Origin: Pseudomonas sp. S04
Lineage (GTDB): Bacteria; Pseudomonadota; Gammaproteobacteria; Pseudomonadales; Pseudomonadaceae
Assembly: GCF_009834545.1 (NCBI RefSeq)
Contig: NZ_CP019427.1
Span: forward strand, 496,001-560,000
Length of the DNA: 64,000 nucleotides
Direction: 5' to 3'
This document shows positions 38,188 to 47,797 of this stretch, one piece after another (position 1 is the first letter of the stretch; every line of letters begins with the position of its first letter). Made by a program: the position numbers and the translations under genes. The notes under the pieces are model-generated. The model saw only the letters and a program-made list of their open reading frames with translations, was not told the origin of the DNA and did not search any database.

Positions 38188-38805
38188 ATGACTGACTTTA
38201 CCAATGCCACCCCGACTGTCGTCGACGTCGTGCGCACCGAGAACTGCCACAAGGGCTTCTACCAGCTCGACCGGGTACACCTGCGCCATGAGCTGTTTGC
38301 CGGTGGCATGAGCCGGGAAATCAATCGCGAACTGTTCGTGCGTCACGATGCAGTCTGCGTCCTGCCCTACGATCCGCAGCACGACCGGGTGGTGTTGATC
38401 GAACAATTTCGCGTGGGGGCCCTGGGCAAGACCGACAACCCGTGGTTGATCGAGCTGGTCGCCGGTCTGATCGACAAGGACGAACAACCGGAAGAAGTTG
38501 CTCACCGTGAAGCGCAGGAGGAAGCTGGGCTTGAGTTCACGGCGTTGTGGCCGATGCTCAACTATTTTCCGTCGCCTGGCGGTAGCACTGAATACGTGCA
38601 CCTGTATCTGGGGCGGTGTGACAGTACGGGGGCTGGCGGCCTGCATGGGTTGCTGGAGGAGGCAGAAGATATTCGCGTCACGGTCTGGGACTTTGAAGAT
38701 GCCCTGCAGGCCGTGCGTGATGGGCGGATTTCCAACGCGGCGAGCATTATTGCCTTGCAATGGCTGGCTTTGAACCGCGTTGAAGTGAGGGGGCTATGGT
38801 CGTAA
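38188..38805 (+). CDS. nudF: ADP-ribose diphosphatase NudF (Nudix)
   Basis: 205 residues. The Nudix box spans about 93-115 (GLIDKDEQPEEVAHREAQEE plus AGLE), matching GX5EX7REUXEEXGU. It hydrolyses ADP-ribose and related ADP-sugars. ATG 38188 has GAGG 6 bases upstream. It heads a run of genes (DUF1249, cpdA, yqiA, parE) conserved in gamma-proteobacteria. The end overlaps the next gene by 10 bases. Confidence 0.95.
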   Translation: MTDFTNATPTVVDVVRTENCHKGFYQLDRVHLRHELFAGGMSREINRELFVRHDAVCVLPYDPQHDRVVLIEQFRVGALGKTDNPWLIELVAGLIDKDEQPEEVAHREAQEEAGLEFTALWPMLNYFPSPGGSTEYVHLYLGRCDSTGAGGLHGLLEEAEDIRVTVWDFEDALQAVRDGRISNAASIIALQWLALNRVEVRGLWS

Positions 38806-39248
38806 ACAAACAGCGCGACCGCTATCGGGTCGACCTGGTGGGGCTGCAAAGCGCCTGCGAGGCCAACTATGCCCGCTTGCTGCGGCTGCTGCCGGACATG
38901 CGCAATACGCCGGCGGCGCGGCGCATCGCCATGACCCAGGGCGACCAGATGCTCGGGGTGCTGACCCTCGAGGTCCTGCTGACCTGTCCCTACACCACCA
39001 CCCTGCGTGTGCGCCAGGAACACAGCCTGCCCTGGCTGCCGGTGCCGCAGCTGGAGGTGCAGGTCTATCACGATGCGCGCATGGCCGAAGTGGTCAGCGC
39101 CGAACATGCGCGGCGCTTTCGCGGCATCTATCCTTACCCCAATGCCTTCATGCACCAGCCTGACGAAAAGTCCCAGCTCAACGTCTTCCTCGGCGAATGG
39201 CTGAGCCATTGCCTGGCGTGCGGGCACGAATACGAAGTGGTGCGTTAA
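38796..39248 (+). CDS. yqiB: DUF1249 family protein (YqiB-like)
   Basis: 150 residues, full length for DUF1249. The family hallmark region is LEVQVYHDARMAEVVSAEH, and the C-terminal part is FLGEWLSHCLACGHEYEV. Function is unknown. It is always found between nudF and cpdA in E. coli and Pseudomonas, as here. Confidence 0.9.
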   Translation: MVVNKQRDRYRVDLVGLQSACEANYARLLRLLPDMRNTPAARRIAMTQGDQMLGVLTLEVLLTCPYTTTLRVRQEHSLPWLPVPQLEVQVYHDARMAEVVSAEHARRFRGIYPYPNAFMHQPDEKSQLNVFLGEWLSHCLACGHEYEVVR

Positions 39249-39354
39249 GCGGCAGATGTGAACTGTGTCCGGTTCACGGCTTTCCTCTTTTACCCATGCC
39301 CCAGCATAATTGCGCCACTTATCCACCTGCGTGATCGCGCCTTGGGAGAACACC

Positions 39355-40170
39355 TTGCCGAGCGTATCGACTCTGACCGCCAACGACCCGGTCCTGCTGG
39401 TGCAGCTTTCCGACAGCCATCTGTTCGCCGAGGCTGACCGCACGCTGCTGGGCATGAACACTCGCGACAGCCTGTCGACGGTGATCGAACTGGTGCGGGT
39501 GCAACAGCCCCGGGTGGACCTGGTGATTGCCACGGGCGACCTGTCCCAGGACGGCACCTTGGCCTCCTATCAGCTGTTTCGCCGCTTGAGCGAGCAGATT
39601 GACGCGCCTGCCCGCTGGATTCCGGGCAACCACGACGAACCGCAGGTCATGGCCCAGGCGGCCGTGCAGAGTTCGCTGCTGGAACCGTTGCTGGACATCG
39701 GCAACTGGCGGATCACCTTGCTCGACTCCGCCGTGCCGGGTTCGGTGCCGGGCTACTTGCAGGACGATCAACTGCAATTGCTCGCCCGCGCCCTGAGCGA
39801 AGCGCCCGAACGTCATCATCTGGTGTGTTTCCATCATCACCCGGTGCCCATTGGCTGTCCGTGGATGGAGCCGATCGGCTTGCGTAACCCTGAAGCGCTG
39901 TTTGCCGTGCTCGACCGCTTTCCCCAGGTGCGCGCCGTGTTATGGGGACATGTGCATCAGGAAATCGACCAACTGCGCAACGGCGTGCGGTTGTTGGCAT
40001 CGCCTTCGACCTGTATCCAGTTCGAACCCGGCAGCGAAGATTTCCGGGTCGATACCCTGGCGCCAGGCTACCGCTGGCTGCGCCTGTTGCCCGATGGGCG
40101 GCTGGAAACCGGAGTGGAGCGGGTCATCGGATTCGATTTCACGGTCGATTACGGTTCTGACGGTTACTGA
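39355..40170 (+). CDS. cpdA: 3',5'-cyclic-AMP phosphodiesterase CpdA
   Basis: 271 residues from TTG 39355, which has GGGAGA just upstream and gives the family N-terminus; a longer TTG start at 39310 lacks a ribosome site. The binuclear-metal phosphoesterase motifs are complete: DSH (Asp20, His22), ATGDLSQDG, PGNHDEP, FHHHPVP and WGHVHQE. It lowers cAMP and thereby tunes Vfr-type signalling in Pseudomonas. Confidence 0.95.
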   Translation: MPSVSTLTANDPVLLVQLSDSHLFAEADRTLLGMNTRDSLSTVIELVRVQQPRVDLVIATGDLSQDGTLASYQLFRRLSEQIDAPARWIPGNHDEPQVMAQAAVQSSLLEPLLDIGNWRITLLDSAVPGSVPGYLQDDQLQLLARALSEAPERHHLVCFHHHPVPIGCPWMEPIGLRNPEALFAVLDRFPQVRAVLWGHVHQEIDQLRNGVRLLASPSTCIQFEPGSEDFRVDTLAPGYRWLRLLPDGRLETGVERVIGFDFTVDYGSDGY

Positions 40171-40228
40171 GCAGAAACACCGCTTCACGGCGATCGCGAG
40201 CAGGGATTACACCGACCCAGGAAACAAA

Positions 40229-40253
40229 TGTGGCAGCGAGCCTGCTCGCGATA
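40229..40253. repeat. Single degenerate REP element after cpdA
   Basis: TGTGGCAGCGAGCCTGCTCG plus CGATA, a one-sided REP with one substitution in the GGGAG block. A partial opposite half (CGATCGCGAGCAGG) lies at 40191. Confidence 0.7.
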
Positions 40254-40306
40254 TGCCCGACTCCCTGTAAACTGCGCTTTCTTTTGCCGACCGCCAGGGA
40301 GCTCAA

Positions 40307-40915
40307 ATGTCCGGTTCGATCCTCTACATCCACGGCTTCAACAGCGCGCCTGCGTCGAAAAAGGCCAGCCAGTTGATCGGAGTGATGGAGCGTCTGGGGC
40401 TGGCTGACCAATTGCGCGTTCCGGCCCTGCATCATCACCCGCGTGAGGCCATCGGTCAGTTACAGCAGGCGATTGCCGAGCTGGGACGGCCACTGCTGGT
40501 CGGCAGCTCACTCGGCGGCTACTATGCCACTCACTTGGCCGAGCTCCATGGCCTCAAGGCCCTGCTGGTCAACCCTGCCGTCAGTCCGCACCGGATGTTC
40601 GACGGCTACCTGGGGACGCAGCAAAACCTGTATACCGAACAGACCTGGGAATTGACCCACGACCACATCACGGCCCTGGCCGAGCTGGAAGTGCCGGCGC
40701 CCCAGGACCCACGGCGCTACCAGGTGTGGCTGCAGACCGGCGACGAAACGCTGGACTATCGCCTCGCCCAACAGTATTACCGAGCCTGTGCGTTGCGCAT
40801 CCAGGCCGGCGGCGACCATAGTTTCCAGGGATTTGCCGGGCAGATGCCGGCCCTGTTGAGTTTTGCCGGCATTGGCGCAGATGTGTACCAGGCGATCGAT
40901 TTCACAGCACTGTGA
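40307..40915 (+). CDS. yqiA: YqiA-type esterase (alpha/beta hydrolase)
   Basis: 202 residues. The oxyanion segment is LYIHGFNSAP, the nucleophile elbow GSSLGGYYAT has Ser68, and the catalytic histidine is in GGDHSFQGF near the end. E. coli YqiA hydrolyses short-chain acyl esters; the natural substrate is unknown. AGGGAG precedes the ATG. It lies directly upstream of parE as in E. coli. Confidence 0.93.
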   Translation: MSGSILYIHGFNSAPASKKASQLIGVMERLGLADQLRVPALHHHPREAIGQLQQAIAELGRPLLVGSSLGGYYATHLAELHGLKALLVNPAVSPHRMFDGYLGTQQNLYTEQTWELTHDHITALAELEVPAPQDPRRYQVWLQTGDETLDYRLAQQYYRACALRIQAGGDHSFQGFAGQMPALLSFAGIGADVYQAIDFTAL

Positions 40916-40957
40916 ACCCTTGCCCCTATTTTCATGAACGACTGACGACGAGACCCC

Positions 40958-42862
40958 ATGGCCACTCCCAGCGCTAGCTCTTATAACGCAGACGCCATCG
41001 AAGTCCTCTCGGGCCTCGACCCGGTGCGTAAACGCCCCGGCATGTACACCGACACCAGTCGGCCGAACCACCTTGCCCAGGAAGTCATCGACAACAGTGT
41101 CGACGAAGCCTTGGCCGGGCACGCCAAATCGGTCCAGGTCATCCTCCACGCCGACCACTCGCTGGAAGTCAGCGATGATGGTCGCGGCATGCCGGTGGAT
41201 ATCCACCCGGAAGAGGGCGTCTCGGGCGTCGAGCTGATCCTCACCAAACTGCACGCCGGCGGTAAGTTCTCCAACAAGAACTACCAGTTCTCCGGTGGTT
41301 TGCACGGGGTCGGCATTTCGGTGGTCAACGCCCTGTCGACCGAGGTCCGGGTGCGGGTCAAGCGTGACGGCAACGAATACCAGATGACTTTCGCCGACGG
41401 TTACAAAAAAACCGAGCTGGAAGTGGTCGGCAGTGTCGGCAAGCGCAACACCGGTACCAGCGTGTTCTTTGCCCCGGATCCGAAGTATTTCGATTCGCCG
41501 AAATTCTCCATCAGCCGCCTCAAGCACGTGCTCAAGGCCAAGGCCGTGTTGTGCCCGGGGCTGTTGGTCAGTTTTGAAGACAAGGCCACCGGCGAAAAAG
41601 TCGAGTGGCACTACGAAGACGGCCTGCGTTCCTACCTGGTGGACGCGGTCAGTGAGTTCGAGCGCCTGCCGGACGAGCCGTTCTGCGGCAGCCTGGCTGG
41701 TAATAAGGAAGCGGTCGACTGGGCGCTGCTGTGGTTGCCCGAAGGCGGCGACAGCGTGCAGGAAAGCTACGTCAACCTGATCCCCACGGCGCAGGGCGGT
41801 ACCCACGTCAACGGTCTGCGTCAGGGCCTGCTCGATGCGATGCGCGAGTTCTGCGAGTTCCGCAGCCTGTTGCCGCGTGGAGTGAAGCTGGCGCCGGAAG
41901 ACGTCTGGGAGCGCATCGCGTTCGTCCTGTCGATGAAAATGCAGGAACCGCAGTTCTCCGGCCAGACCAAGGAACGCCTGTCGTCCCGCGAGGCGGCGGC
42001 GTTTGTGTCCGGGGTGGTCAAGGACGCGTTCAGCCTGTGGCTCAACGCCAACCCGGAAACCGGCATGCTCCTGGCGGAGCTGGCGATCAACAACGCCGGC
42101 CGTCGCCTCAAGGCCAGCAAGAAAGTCGAGCGTAAACGCATTACCTCGGGGCCGGCCCTGCCGGGCAAGCTCGCCGACTGCGCCGGGCAGGACCCGATGC
42201 GCTCCGAGCTGTTCCTGGTGGAAGGTGATTCCGCCGGCGGCTCGGCCAAGCAGGCGCGGGACAAAGAGTTCCAGGCGATCCTGCCGCTGCGCGGCAAGAT
42301 CCTCAATACCTGGGAAGTGGACGGCAGCGAAGTGCTGGCCAGCCAGGAAGTGCACAACATCGCCGTCGCCATTGGTGTCGATCCGGGCGCGGCGGACATG
42401 AGCCAACTGCGCTACGGCAAGATCTGCATCCTCGCCGACGCCGACTCCGACGGTCTGCACATCGCCACCTTGCTCTGCGCCTTGTTCGTCCAGCATTTCC
42501 GCCCGCTGGTGGATGCCGGTCACGTCTACGTGGCGATGCCGCCGTTGTACCGGATCGACCTGGGCAAGGAAATCTACTACGCCCTCGACGAAGCCGAGCG
42601 CGATGGCATCCTCGACCGCCTGGTGGCCGAGAAGAAACGCGGCAAGCCCCAGGTCACCCGATTTAAAGGCCTGGGTGAAATGAACCCGCCGCAACTGCGC
42701 GAAACCACCATGGACCCGAACACCCGGCGCCTGGTGCAATTGACCCTGGATGATTTTGCCGCCACCTCGGAAATGATGGACATGCTGCTGGCGAAAAAAC
42801 GTGCAGGTGATCGCAAGTCCTGGCTGGAGTCCAAGGGCAACCTGGCCGAGGTTCTGGCCTGA
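40958..42862 (+). CDS. parE: DNA topoisomerase IV subunit B ParE
   Basis: 634 residues, full length. The GHKL ATPase motifs are RKRPGMYTD, DNSVDEALAG and GGLHGVGISVVNALS, and the TOPRIM start is LFLVEGDSAGGSAKQARD. It pairs with ParC encoded 1.5 kb downstream to decatenate chromosomes. The stop overlaps the next gene's ATG by one base (TGATG), which couples an unrelated exported protein to parE. Confidence 0.98.
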   Translation: MATPSASSYNADAIEVLSGLDPVRKRPGMYTDTSRPNHLAQEVIDNSVDEALAGHAKSVQVILHADHSLEVSDDGRGMPVDIHPEEGVSGVELILTKLHAGGKFSNKNYQFSGGLHGVGISVVNALSTEVRVRVKRDGNEYQMTFADGYKKTELEVVGSVGKRNTGTSVFFAPDPKYFDSPKFSISRLKHVLKAKAVLCPGLLVSFEDKATGEKVEWHYEDGLRSYLVDAVSEFERLPDEPFCGSLAGNKEAVDWALLWLPEGGDSVQESYVNLIPTAQGGTHVNGLRQGLLDAMREFCEFRSLLPRGVKLAPEDVWERIAFVLSMKMQEPQFSGQTKERLSSREAAAFVSGVVKDAFSLWLNANPETGMLLAELAINNAGRRLKASKKVERKRITSGPALPGKLADCAGQDPMRSELFLVEGDSAGGSAKQARDKEFQAILPLRGKILNTWEVDGSEVLASQEVHNIAVAIGVDPGAADMSQLRYGKICILADADSDGLHIATLLCALFVQHFRPLVDAGHVYVAMPPLYRIDLGKEIYYALDEAERDGILDRLVAEKKRGKPQVTRFKGLGEMNPPQLRETTMDPNTRRLVQLTLDDFAATSEMMDMLLAKKRAGDRKSWLESKGNLAEVLA

Positions 42863-43845
42863 TGCGGAGCGGTTTTGCCCTCCCGTGGTTGTTGCTGGCA
42901 GGGGCTGCGTTCGCGCAGCCGGCGCCTGAGCTGACGATGCTGTCCGAGCATGCCGTGCAAGGCATGCTCGGCGGCAATCTGTCGGGCCTGGCGCAATGCG
43001 GCAATGAACTGTGGACGGTTTCCGATCGCGACGATGGGCAGATCTACCGTCTCGCCACCGGCGAGGGTGTCTGGCAGGCCGAAGCGGTGCCCGTCGACGT
43101 GCCGCCGGTGCCTGACAGCGGCTTGCCCTGGGGGCTGAAGTCGCGCACCTGGGCGTCGTCGATCGTGCGCGGTGGTAACTTCGATTTCGAGGGCATCAGC
43201 TGCGACAAGGCCGGCAATCGCTACATCGTCAGCGAGGCCCATGCAGCGGTGTTGCAGGTGCCGCCGACGGGCGCCGCGCAATGGCTGAAGATTTCCCCGA
43301 TGCTGGTGCGCGAAGCGCGGGCCAGCGGCATGTTGCTGCACTTCAATGCGCTGTTTGAAGGCCTGGCTGTCGACCCTGAGGGCAACCAGCTGTGGCTGGC
43401 GGCCGAGCGTGAGCGACGTGGGCTGTTGCGGCTCAAGCGGCAACAAACCGTGTGGGATTGCGACGGTGCCTGCGTGCTGCTCAGCGAAGCCGGCACACAG
43501 ATGCAACCGGCGCAGTTTCCCCATGCCCGGCCGGTGTCCCGGGACTTCGCCGACCTGGCGTGGTTCGACGGCAAGCTCTTTACCCTGGAGCGCAACGCCT
43601 ATGAAATCTGCCGCCGTGACGCGGTGACGGCCCAGGTCGAGCGTTGCTGGTCGTATGCCGCCGATGCCTTGCAGGCGCCGCGGCGTTATCCACAAGCCTA
43701 CGGCCTGGCCGAGGCGCTGGTGATCGACGCCTCAGGTGCCTGGATCGGCATCGACAACAACAACGGCGCCCGGGCTGACGGCGAAGTCCGCCCGATCGTC
43801 TGGCGCTTCGCTGCGCCGCAGGGTGGCTGGAGCGCCAAGTCATGA
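42862..43845 (+). CDS. Exported esterase-like phytase-family protein
   Basis: 327 residues with an N-terminal signal peptide (about 1-18, LPWLLLAGAAFAQP). The rest has the beta-propeller-like layout of the 'esterase-like activity of phytase' family (NLSGLAQCGNELWTVSDRDD; FDFEGISCD; NALFEGLAVDPEGNQLWLA). It is probably periplasmic. Enzyme activity and substrate are unknown. It sits between parE and parC in a tight run with 1- and 4-base overlaps. Confidence 0.85.
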   Translation: MRSGFALPWLLLAGAAFAQPAPELTMLSEHAVQGMLGGNLSGLAQCGNELWTVSDRDDGQIYRLATGEGVWQAEAVPVDVPPVPDSGLPWGLKSRTWASSIVRGGNFDFEGISCDKAGNRYIVSEAHAAVLQVPPTGAAQWLKISPMLVREARASGMLLHFNALFEGLAVDPEGNQLWLAAERERRGLLRLKRQQTVWDCDGACVLLSEAGTQMQPAQFPHARPVSRDFADLAWFDGKLFTLERNAYEICRRDAVTAQVERCWSYAADALQAPRRYPQAYGLAEALVIDASGAWIGIDNNNGARADGEVRPIVWRFAAPQGGWSAKS

Positions 43846-44363
43846 GTCAGCAGGCGCCGGGAAAACGCGCCGGCCGGGTGCTGCTGGTGCTCGCCTGGTG
43901 TGCCGGGCTGTTCCTGGCAACGCGGTTTTTCGGCGACTGGGAACAGCGCCAGGAAAATCCCAACACCCAGGTCAGTTCGCAGCAGGGTGAAGGGTTTATC
44001 GAGGTGAAGCTGGTGGGTAATGGCCAGGGACACTTCGTTGCCGATGGCCAAATCAACGGTCAGCCGGTGAACTTCATGCTCGATACTGGGGCCACCGATG
44101 TGTCGATCCCGGCCGGCCTGTCCCAACGGCTGAACCTGGAAAAAGGTGCCGCGGTCACCCTGAGCACGGCCAATGGCCGTAGCCAGGGCTACCGGACCCG
44201 ACTGCAACAATTGAAACTGGGCGACATTGTCTTGCATGACGTGCGCGCCCTGGTGGCGCCAGGCTTGAGCGGCGATCAAGTGCTGCTGGGCATGAGCGCC
44301 CTGAAACAACTCGAATTTACCCAGCGCGGCGGCACCTTGCTGCTGCGCCAGACCACGAAATGA
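43842..44363 (+). CDS. Membrane-anchored retropepsin-like aspartic protease
   Basis: 173 residues. One N-terminal membrane helix (about 11-28) is followed by a periplasmic domain with the clan AA motif [13 protein letters not shown] and a family-typical [11 protein letters not shown] region. The single DTG motif means it would act as a dimer (TIGR02281 type). The target is unknown. It starts 4 bases inside the preceding gene, and parC follows after 10 bases. Confidence 0.9.
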   Translation: MSQQAPGKRAGRVLLVLAWCAGLFLATRFFGDWEQRQENPNTQVSSQQGEGFIEVKLVGNGQGHFVADGQINGQPVNFMLDTGATDVSIPAGLSQRLNLEKGAAVTLSTANGRSQGYRTRLQQLKLGDIVLHDVRALVAPGLSGDQVLLGMSALKQLEFTQRGGTLLLRQTTK

Positions 44364-44373
44364 TGAGGCCCGC

Positions 44374-46638
44374 ATGAGCGACTCCCTGGATCTCAGCCTG
44401 GACGGCGTAGAACGCCGCTCACTGGCCGACTTCACCGAAAATGCCTACCTCAACTACTCCATGTACGTGATCATGGACCGGGCCCTGCCGCATATCGGCG
44501 ACGGCCTGAAGCCGGTGCAGCGACGTATTGTCTACGCCATGAGCGAGTTGGGGCTGGACGCTGACTCCAAGCACAAGAAATCCGCGCGTACCGTCGGTGA
44601 TGTGCTCGGCAAGTTCCACCCGCACGGCGACTCTGCCTGCTACGAGGCCATGGTGCTGATGGCCCAGCCGTTCAGCTACCGCTACACGCTGGTGGACGGC
44701 CAGGGTAACTGGGGTGCGCCGGATGATCCGAAATCCTTCGCCGCCATGCGTTACACGGAAGCGCGGCTGTCGCGTTACTCCGAAGTGTTGCTCAGCGAGC
44801 TGGGGCAGGGCACCGCCGACTGGGGGCCGAACTTCGACGGCACCCTCGATGAACCGCTGGTGTTGCCGGCACGCTTGCCGAATATCCTGCTCAACGGCAC
44901 CACCGGCATCGCCGTGGGCATGGCCACCGACGTTCCGCCGCACAATCTGCGCGAAGTCGCCACGGCGTGCGTGCGCTTGCTCGATGAGCCCAAGGCTACG
45001 GTCGAGCAACTGTGCGAGCACATCCAGGGCCCGGACTACCCGACCGAGGCGGAAATCATCACGCCGCGCGCCGACCTGCTGAAAATGTACGAGACCGGCA
45101 AGGGCTCGGTGCGCATGCGCGCCGTGTACCACGTCGAAGACGGCGACATCATCGTCACCGCGCTGCCGCACCAGGTTTCCGGGGCCAAGGTGCTGGAGCA
45201 GATTGCCGCGATGATGCAGGCCAAGCCGTCCAAGGCCCCGCAGATCGCCGACCTGCGTGATGAGTCCGACCATGAGAACCCGTGCCGGATCGTGATCATT
45301 CCTGTCAACAGCCGGGTCGATCATGAAGCCCTGATGCAGCACCTGTTCGCCAGCACGGAGCTGGAGTCCACCTACCGCGTCAACATCAACATCATTGGCC
45401 TGGACGGCAAGCCGCAGCTGAAGAACCTTCGCGCGTTGCTGGTCGAGTGGCTGGAGTTCCGGGTGCGCACGGTGCGTCGCCGCCTGCAGTTCCGCCTGGA
45501 CAAGGTCGAGCGTCGCCTGCACCTGTTGGACGGCTTGTTGATTGCCTACCTCAACCTGGATGAAGTGATCCACATCATCCGCACCGAGGAGCATCCCAAG
45601 GCCAAGCTGATCGAACGTTTTGCCCTGAGCGAAATCCAGGCCGACTACATCCTTGACACGCGCCTGCGTCAGTTGGCGCGCCTGGAAGAGATGAAGCTGC
45701 GCGACGAGCAGGACGAACTGCTCAAGGAACAGGCCAAGCTGCAAGCCCTGCTGGGCAGCGAAGCCAAGCTCAAGAAGCTGGTACGCACCGAGCTGCTCAA
45801 GGATGCCGAGACGTATGGCGACGACCGTCGCTCGCCGATTGTCGAGCGCACCGAAGCCAAGGCGCTGACCGAGCATGATCTGCTGCCGAACGAGAAAGTT
45901 ACGGTGGTGCTGTCGGAAAAAGGCTGGGTACGCTCGGCCAAGGGCCACGATATCGATGCAACCGGCCTTTCCTACAAGGCCGGGGACGGTTTCAAGACTG
46001 CTGCTGCCGGTCGTTCCAACCAGTTTGCGGTGTTCATCGACTCCACCGGACGCAGTTACTCGGTGCCGGCCCACACCCTGCCGTCGGCCCGTGGCCAGGG
46101 CGAGCCGTTGACCGGCCGTCTGACTCCGCCACCGGGTGCGACCTTCGAGTGTGTCCTGATGCCAGAGGATGATGGCCTGTACGTGATCGCCTCCGACGCG
46201 GGTTACGGCTTCGTGGTCAAGGGCGAGGACCTGCAAGCCAAGAACAAGGCGGGCAAGGCGCTGTTGAGCCTGCCGAACAACGCCAAGGTGATCCTGCCGC
46301 GTCCGGTCGCAGACCGTGACGAGAACTGGCTGGCTTCGGTGACGACCGAAGGTCGCCTGCTGATCTTCAAAATCAGCGACCTGCCGCAGCTGGGCAAGGG
46401 TAAAGGCAACAAAATCATCGGTATCCCCGGCGAACGTGTAGCTAACCGCGAGGAATATGTCACGGATATCGCGGTGCTGCCGGAAGGCGCGACGCTGGTA
46501 TTGCAGGCCGGTAAGCGCACACTGTCACTCAAGGCCGATGACCTGGAGCACTACAAGGGTGAGCGTGGACGCCGGGGCAATAAACTGCCGCGGGGCTTCC
46601 AGCGGGTCGATGCACTATTGGTAGAAACTCTCAATTAA
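44374..46638 (+). CDS. parC: DNA topoisomerase IV subunit A ParC
   Basis: 754 residues. The catalytic tyrosine is Tyr127 ([11 protein letters not shown]). The quinolone-resistance region reads [12 protein letters not shown], with Ser87 and Glu91 in the susceptible (wild-type) state. A C-terminal beta-pinwheel domain spans about 500-745. It forms the A2B2 topoisomerase IV with ParE. An inverted repeat lies 15 bases after the stop. Confidence 0.98.
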   Translation: MSDSLDLSLDGVERRSLADFTENAYLNYSMYVIMDRALPHIGDGLKPVQRRIVYAMSELGLDADSKHKKSARTVGDVLGKFHPHGDSACYEAMVLMAQPFSYRYTLVDGQGNWGAPDDPKSFAAMRYTEARLSRYSEVLLSELGQGTADWGPNFDGTLDEPLVLPARLPNILLNGTTGIAVGMATDVPPHNLREVATACVRLLDEPKATVEQLCEHIQGPDYPTEAEIITPRADLLKMYETGKGSVRMRAVYHVEDGDIIVTALPHQVSGAKVLEQIAAMMQAKPSKAPQIADLRDESDHENPCRIVIIPVNSRVDHEALMQHLFASTELESTYRVNINIIGLDGKPQLKNLRALLVEWLEFRVRTVRRRLQFRLDKVERRLHLLDGLLIAYLNLDEVIHIIRTEEHPKAKLIERFALSEIQADYILDTRLRQLARLEEMKLRDEQDELLKEQAKLQALLGSEAKLKKLVRTELLKDAETYGDDRRSPIVERTEAKALTEHDLLPNEKVTVVLSEKGWVRSAKGHDIDATGLSYKAGDGFKTAAAGRSNQFAVFIDSTGRSYSVPAHTLPSARGQGEPLTGRLTPPPGATFECVLMPEDDGLYVIASDAGYGFVVKGEDLQAKNKAGKALLSLPNNAKVILPRPVADRDENWLASVTTEGRLLIFKISDLPQLGKGKGNKIIGIPGERVANREEYVTDIAVLPEGATLVLQAGKRTLSLKADDLEHYKGERGRRGNKLPRGFQRVDALLVETLN

Positions 46639-46652
46639 GCGGTCTAGAGCGC

Positions 46653-46680
46653 TCGATCTACGATTTAACGCGTAGATCGA
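46653..46680. terminator. Inverted repeat after parC
   Basis: TCGATCTACG-atttaacg-CGTAGATCGA, a perfect 10-bp stem with an 8-base loop. It is low in GC and lacks a T-run, so it may be a weak terminator or a mRNA 3'-end stem. The 173-base gap to the next gene holds no other recognisable feature. Confidence 0.5.
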
Positions 46681-46811
46681 TGCTTTCGCGCTGGAGTCGC
46701 AAGGCATATTCACGGATGATATGGCCTTTCAAGCGCCGGCGTGGTCGAGCGTTCTTCATATTTTTTGAGTATTTTCACAGTGGCTGGCCTTGTGGCCGTC
46801 ACCTGGATGGG

Positions 46812-47528
46812 ATGATGACTGTTCTGCGCTTTCCTCTAATTTTGTTGCTCGCTGGCGTTCTTGGCCTGGCGGGTTGCAGCGTTCACCAGCCGGTGTCGCT
46901 GTATCAGCTGGACAGCGGCACCCCGGCACAGCCTGCGCAAAGCTCAGGCATGGCGGTGTTGCTGGGTCCGGTGTTGATTGCCGATTACCTGCAGCGTGAA
47001 ACCCTGTTGCAGCGTCAACCGGACGGCAGCCTGCAAGCGTCGACCGACGGTCGTTGGGCGGGCAGCCTGTCTTCGGACATCAATCAGTTGCTGCTGCGTC
47101 AGGTCGCGGGTCAGCTGGACAGCCAACGCGTGGTCCTGGCACCGGCGACCCTGGGGTTCACCCCGGACGTGCAGGTATTGCTGTCGATTACCCGCCTGGA
47201 CTCCGGCGAATCGCAACCGGCGGTGCTCGACGCCCAGTGGCGCTTGATCGACCGTCGCGGCCAGGTCCGCGATAACCGCATCATTCACCTGCAGGAGCAA
47301 CATGCCGGCGGCACCGCTGCACAGGTCCAAGCCCAGGGCGTGCTGTTGCAGCGCCTGGCCGAGCAGTTGTCGGTGGCCCTGAAGCCGCTGGCCAACCAGC
47401 CACCTGTTGCCGAGGCTCCACGCAAGCCTGCTGCGGCAAAACCCACGGCGCCCGCCGAGCGTGAGAAACAGCCGAAGATTCCGATGGCCGCGCCTATTCG
47501 CACGGACATGGAAGTGTTCCGCTTCTAA
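46812..47528 (+). CDS. PqiC/YmbA-type ABC-transport auxiliary lipoprotein
   Basis: 238 residues from ATG 46812 (a second ATG at 46815 is equally possible; the frame is open to 46680 but that region lacks a signal peptide). The lipobox LGLAGCS places the lipid-modified Cys near residue 20. The body (about 25-185) matches the ABC_trans_aux/DUF330 pattern (VLLGPVLIADYLQRETLLQR; LSITRLDSGE). The C-terminal ~40 residues are a Pro/Ala/Lys-rich tail. PqiC works with PqiAB in envelope lipid transport, but no pqiA or pqiB is adjacent here. Confidence 0.82.
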   Translation: MMTVLRFPLILLLAGVLGLAGCSVHQPVSLYQLDSGTPAQPAQSSGMAVLLGPVLIADYLQRETLLQRQPDGSLQASTDGRWAGSLSSDINQLLLRQVAGQLDSQRVVLAPATLGFTPDVQVLLSITRLDSGESQPAVLDAQWRLIDRRGQVRDNRIIHLQEQHAGGTAAQVQAQGVLLQRLAEQLSVALKPLANQPPVAEAPRKPAAAKPTAPAEREKQPKIPMAAPIRTDMEVFRF

Positions 47529-47545
47529 GCTGCACGTCGCCCCCA

Positions 47546-47573
47546 CAAAACCCGCCCCGTGCGGGTTTTGTTG
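47546..47573 (+). terminator. Intrinsic terminator after the PqiC-type gene
   Basis: CAAAACCCGC-cccgt-GCGGGTTTTG followed by TTGTTT: a 10-bp perfect stem with a T-rich tail 17 bases after the stop. Confidence 0.9.
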
Positions 47574-47598
47574 TTTCTGCCGACCCCGAAACTGCTGC

Positions 47599-47699
47599 TT
47601 GTAGGAGCGAGCTTGCTCGCGATGGACGTTAACGATGACGTGCATTGTCTGAATCAGCGCGTTGTTCTTGGGTTCTTCGCGAGCAAGCTCGCTCCTACC
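47599..47699. repeat. REP pair (REPIN) between the PqiC-type gene and ahpA
   Basis: TTGTAGGAGCGAGCTTGCTC and its inverse GCGAGCAAGCTCGCTCCTAC flank about 50 bases. It is the same subfamily as the pair after waaA. Confidence 0.9.
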
Positions 47700-47743
47700 T
47701 GGTCCAATGGAGCTGCCCCCCCTTGGCAACTGCGGGACGCAAT

Positions 47744-47778
47744 AAAAAGCCCGCAGGCGATTACTCGGCTGCGGGCTT
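47744..47778 (-). terminator. Intrinsic terminator of ahpA
   Basis: On the minus strand AAGCCCGCAG-N12-CTGCGGGCTT is followed by TTTATT, placed 20 bases after the ahpA stop. Confidence 0.9.
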
Positions 47779-47797
47779 GGGTGTGGCGCGGTCGGGC

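Noticed and set aside
44419-46236. 605-codon open frame antisense to parC
   Set aside because: It mirrors third-position GC bias of parC, has no recognisable domain, and parC is certain on the other strand.
47599-47699. CRISPR-like repeat arrays at the REP sites
   Set aside because: Only two inverted copies per site, no regular spacers, no cas genes.
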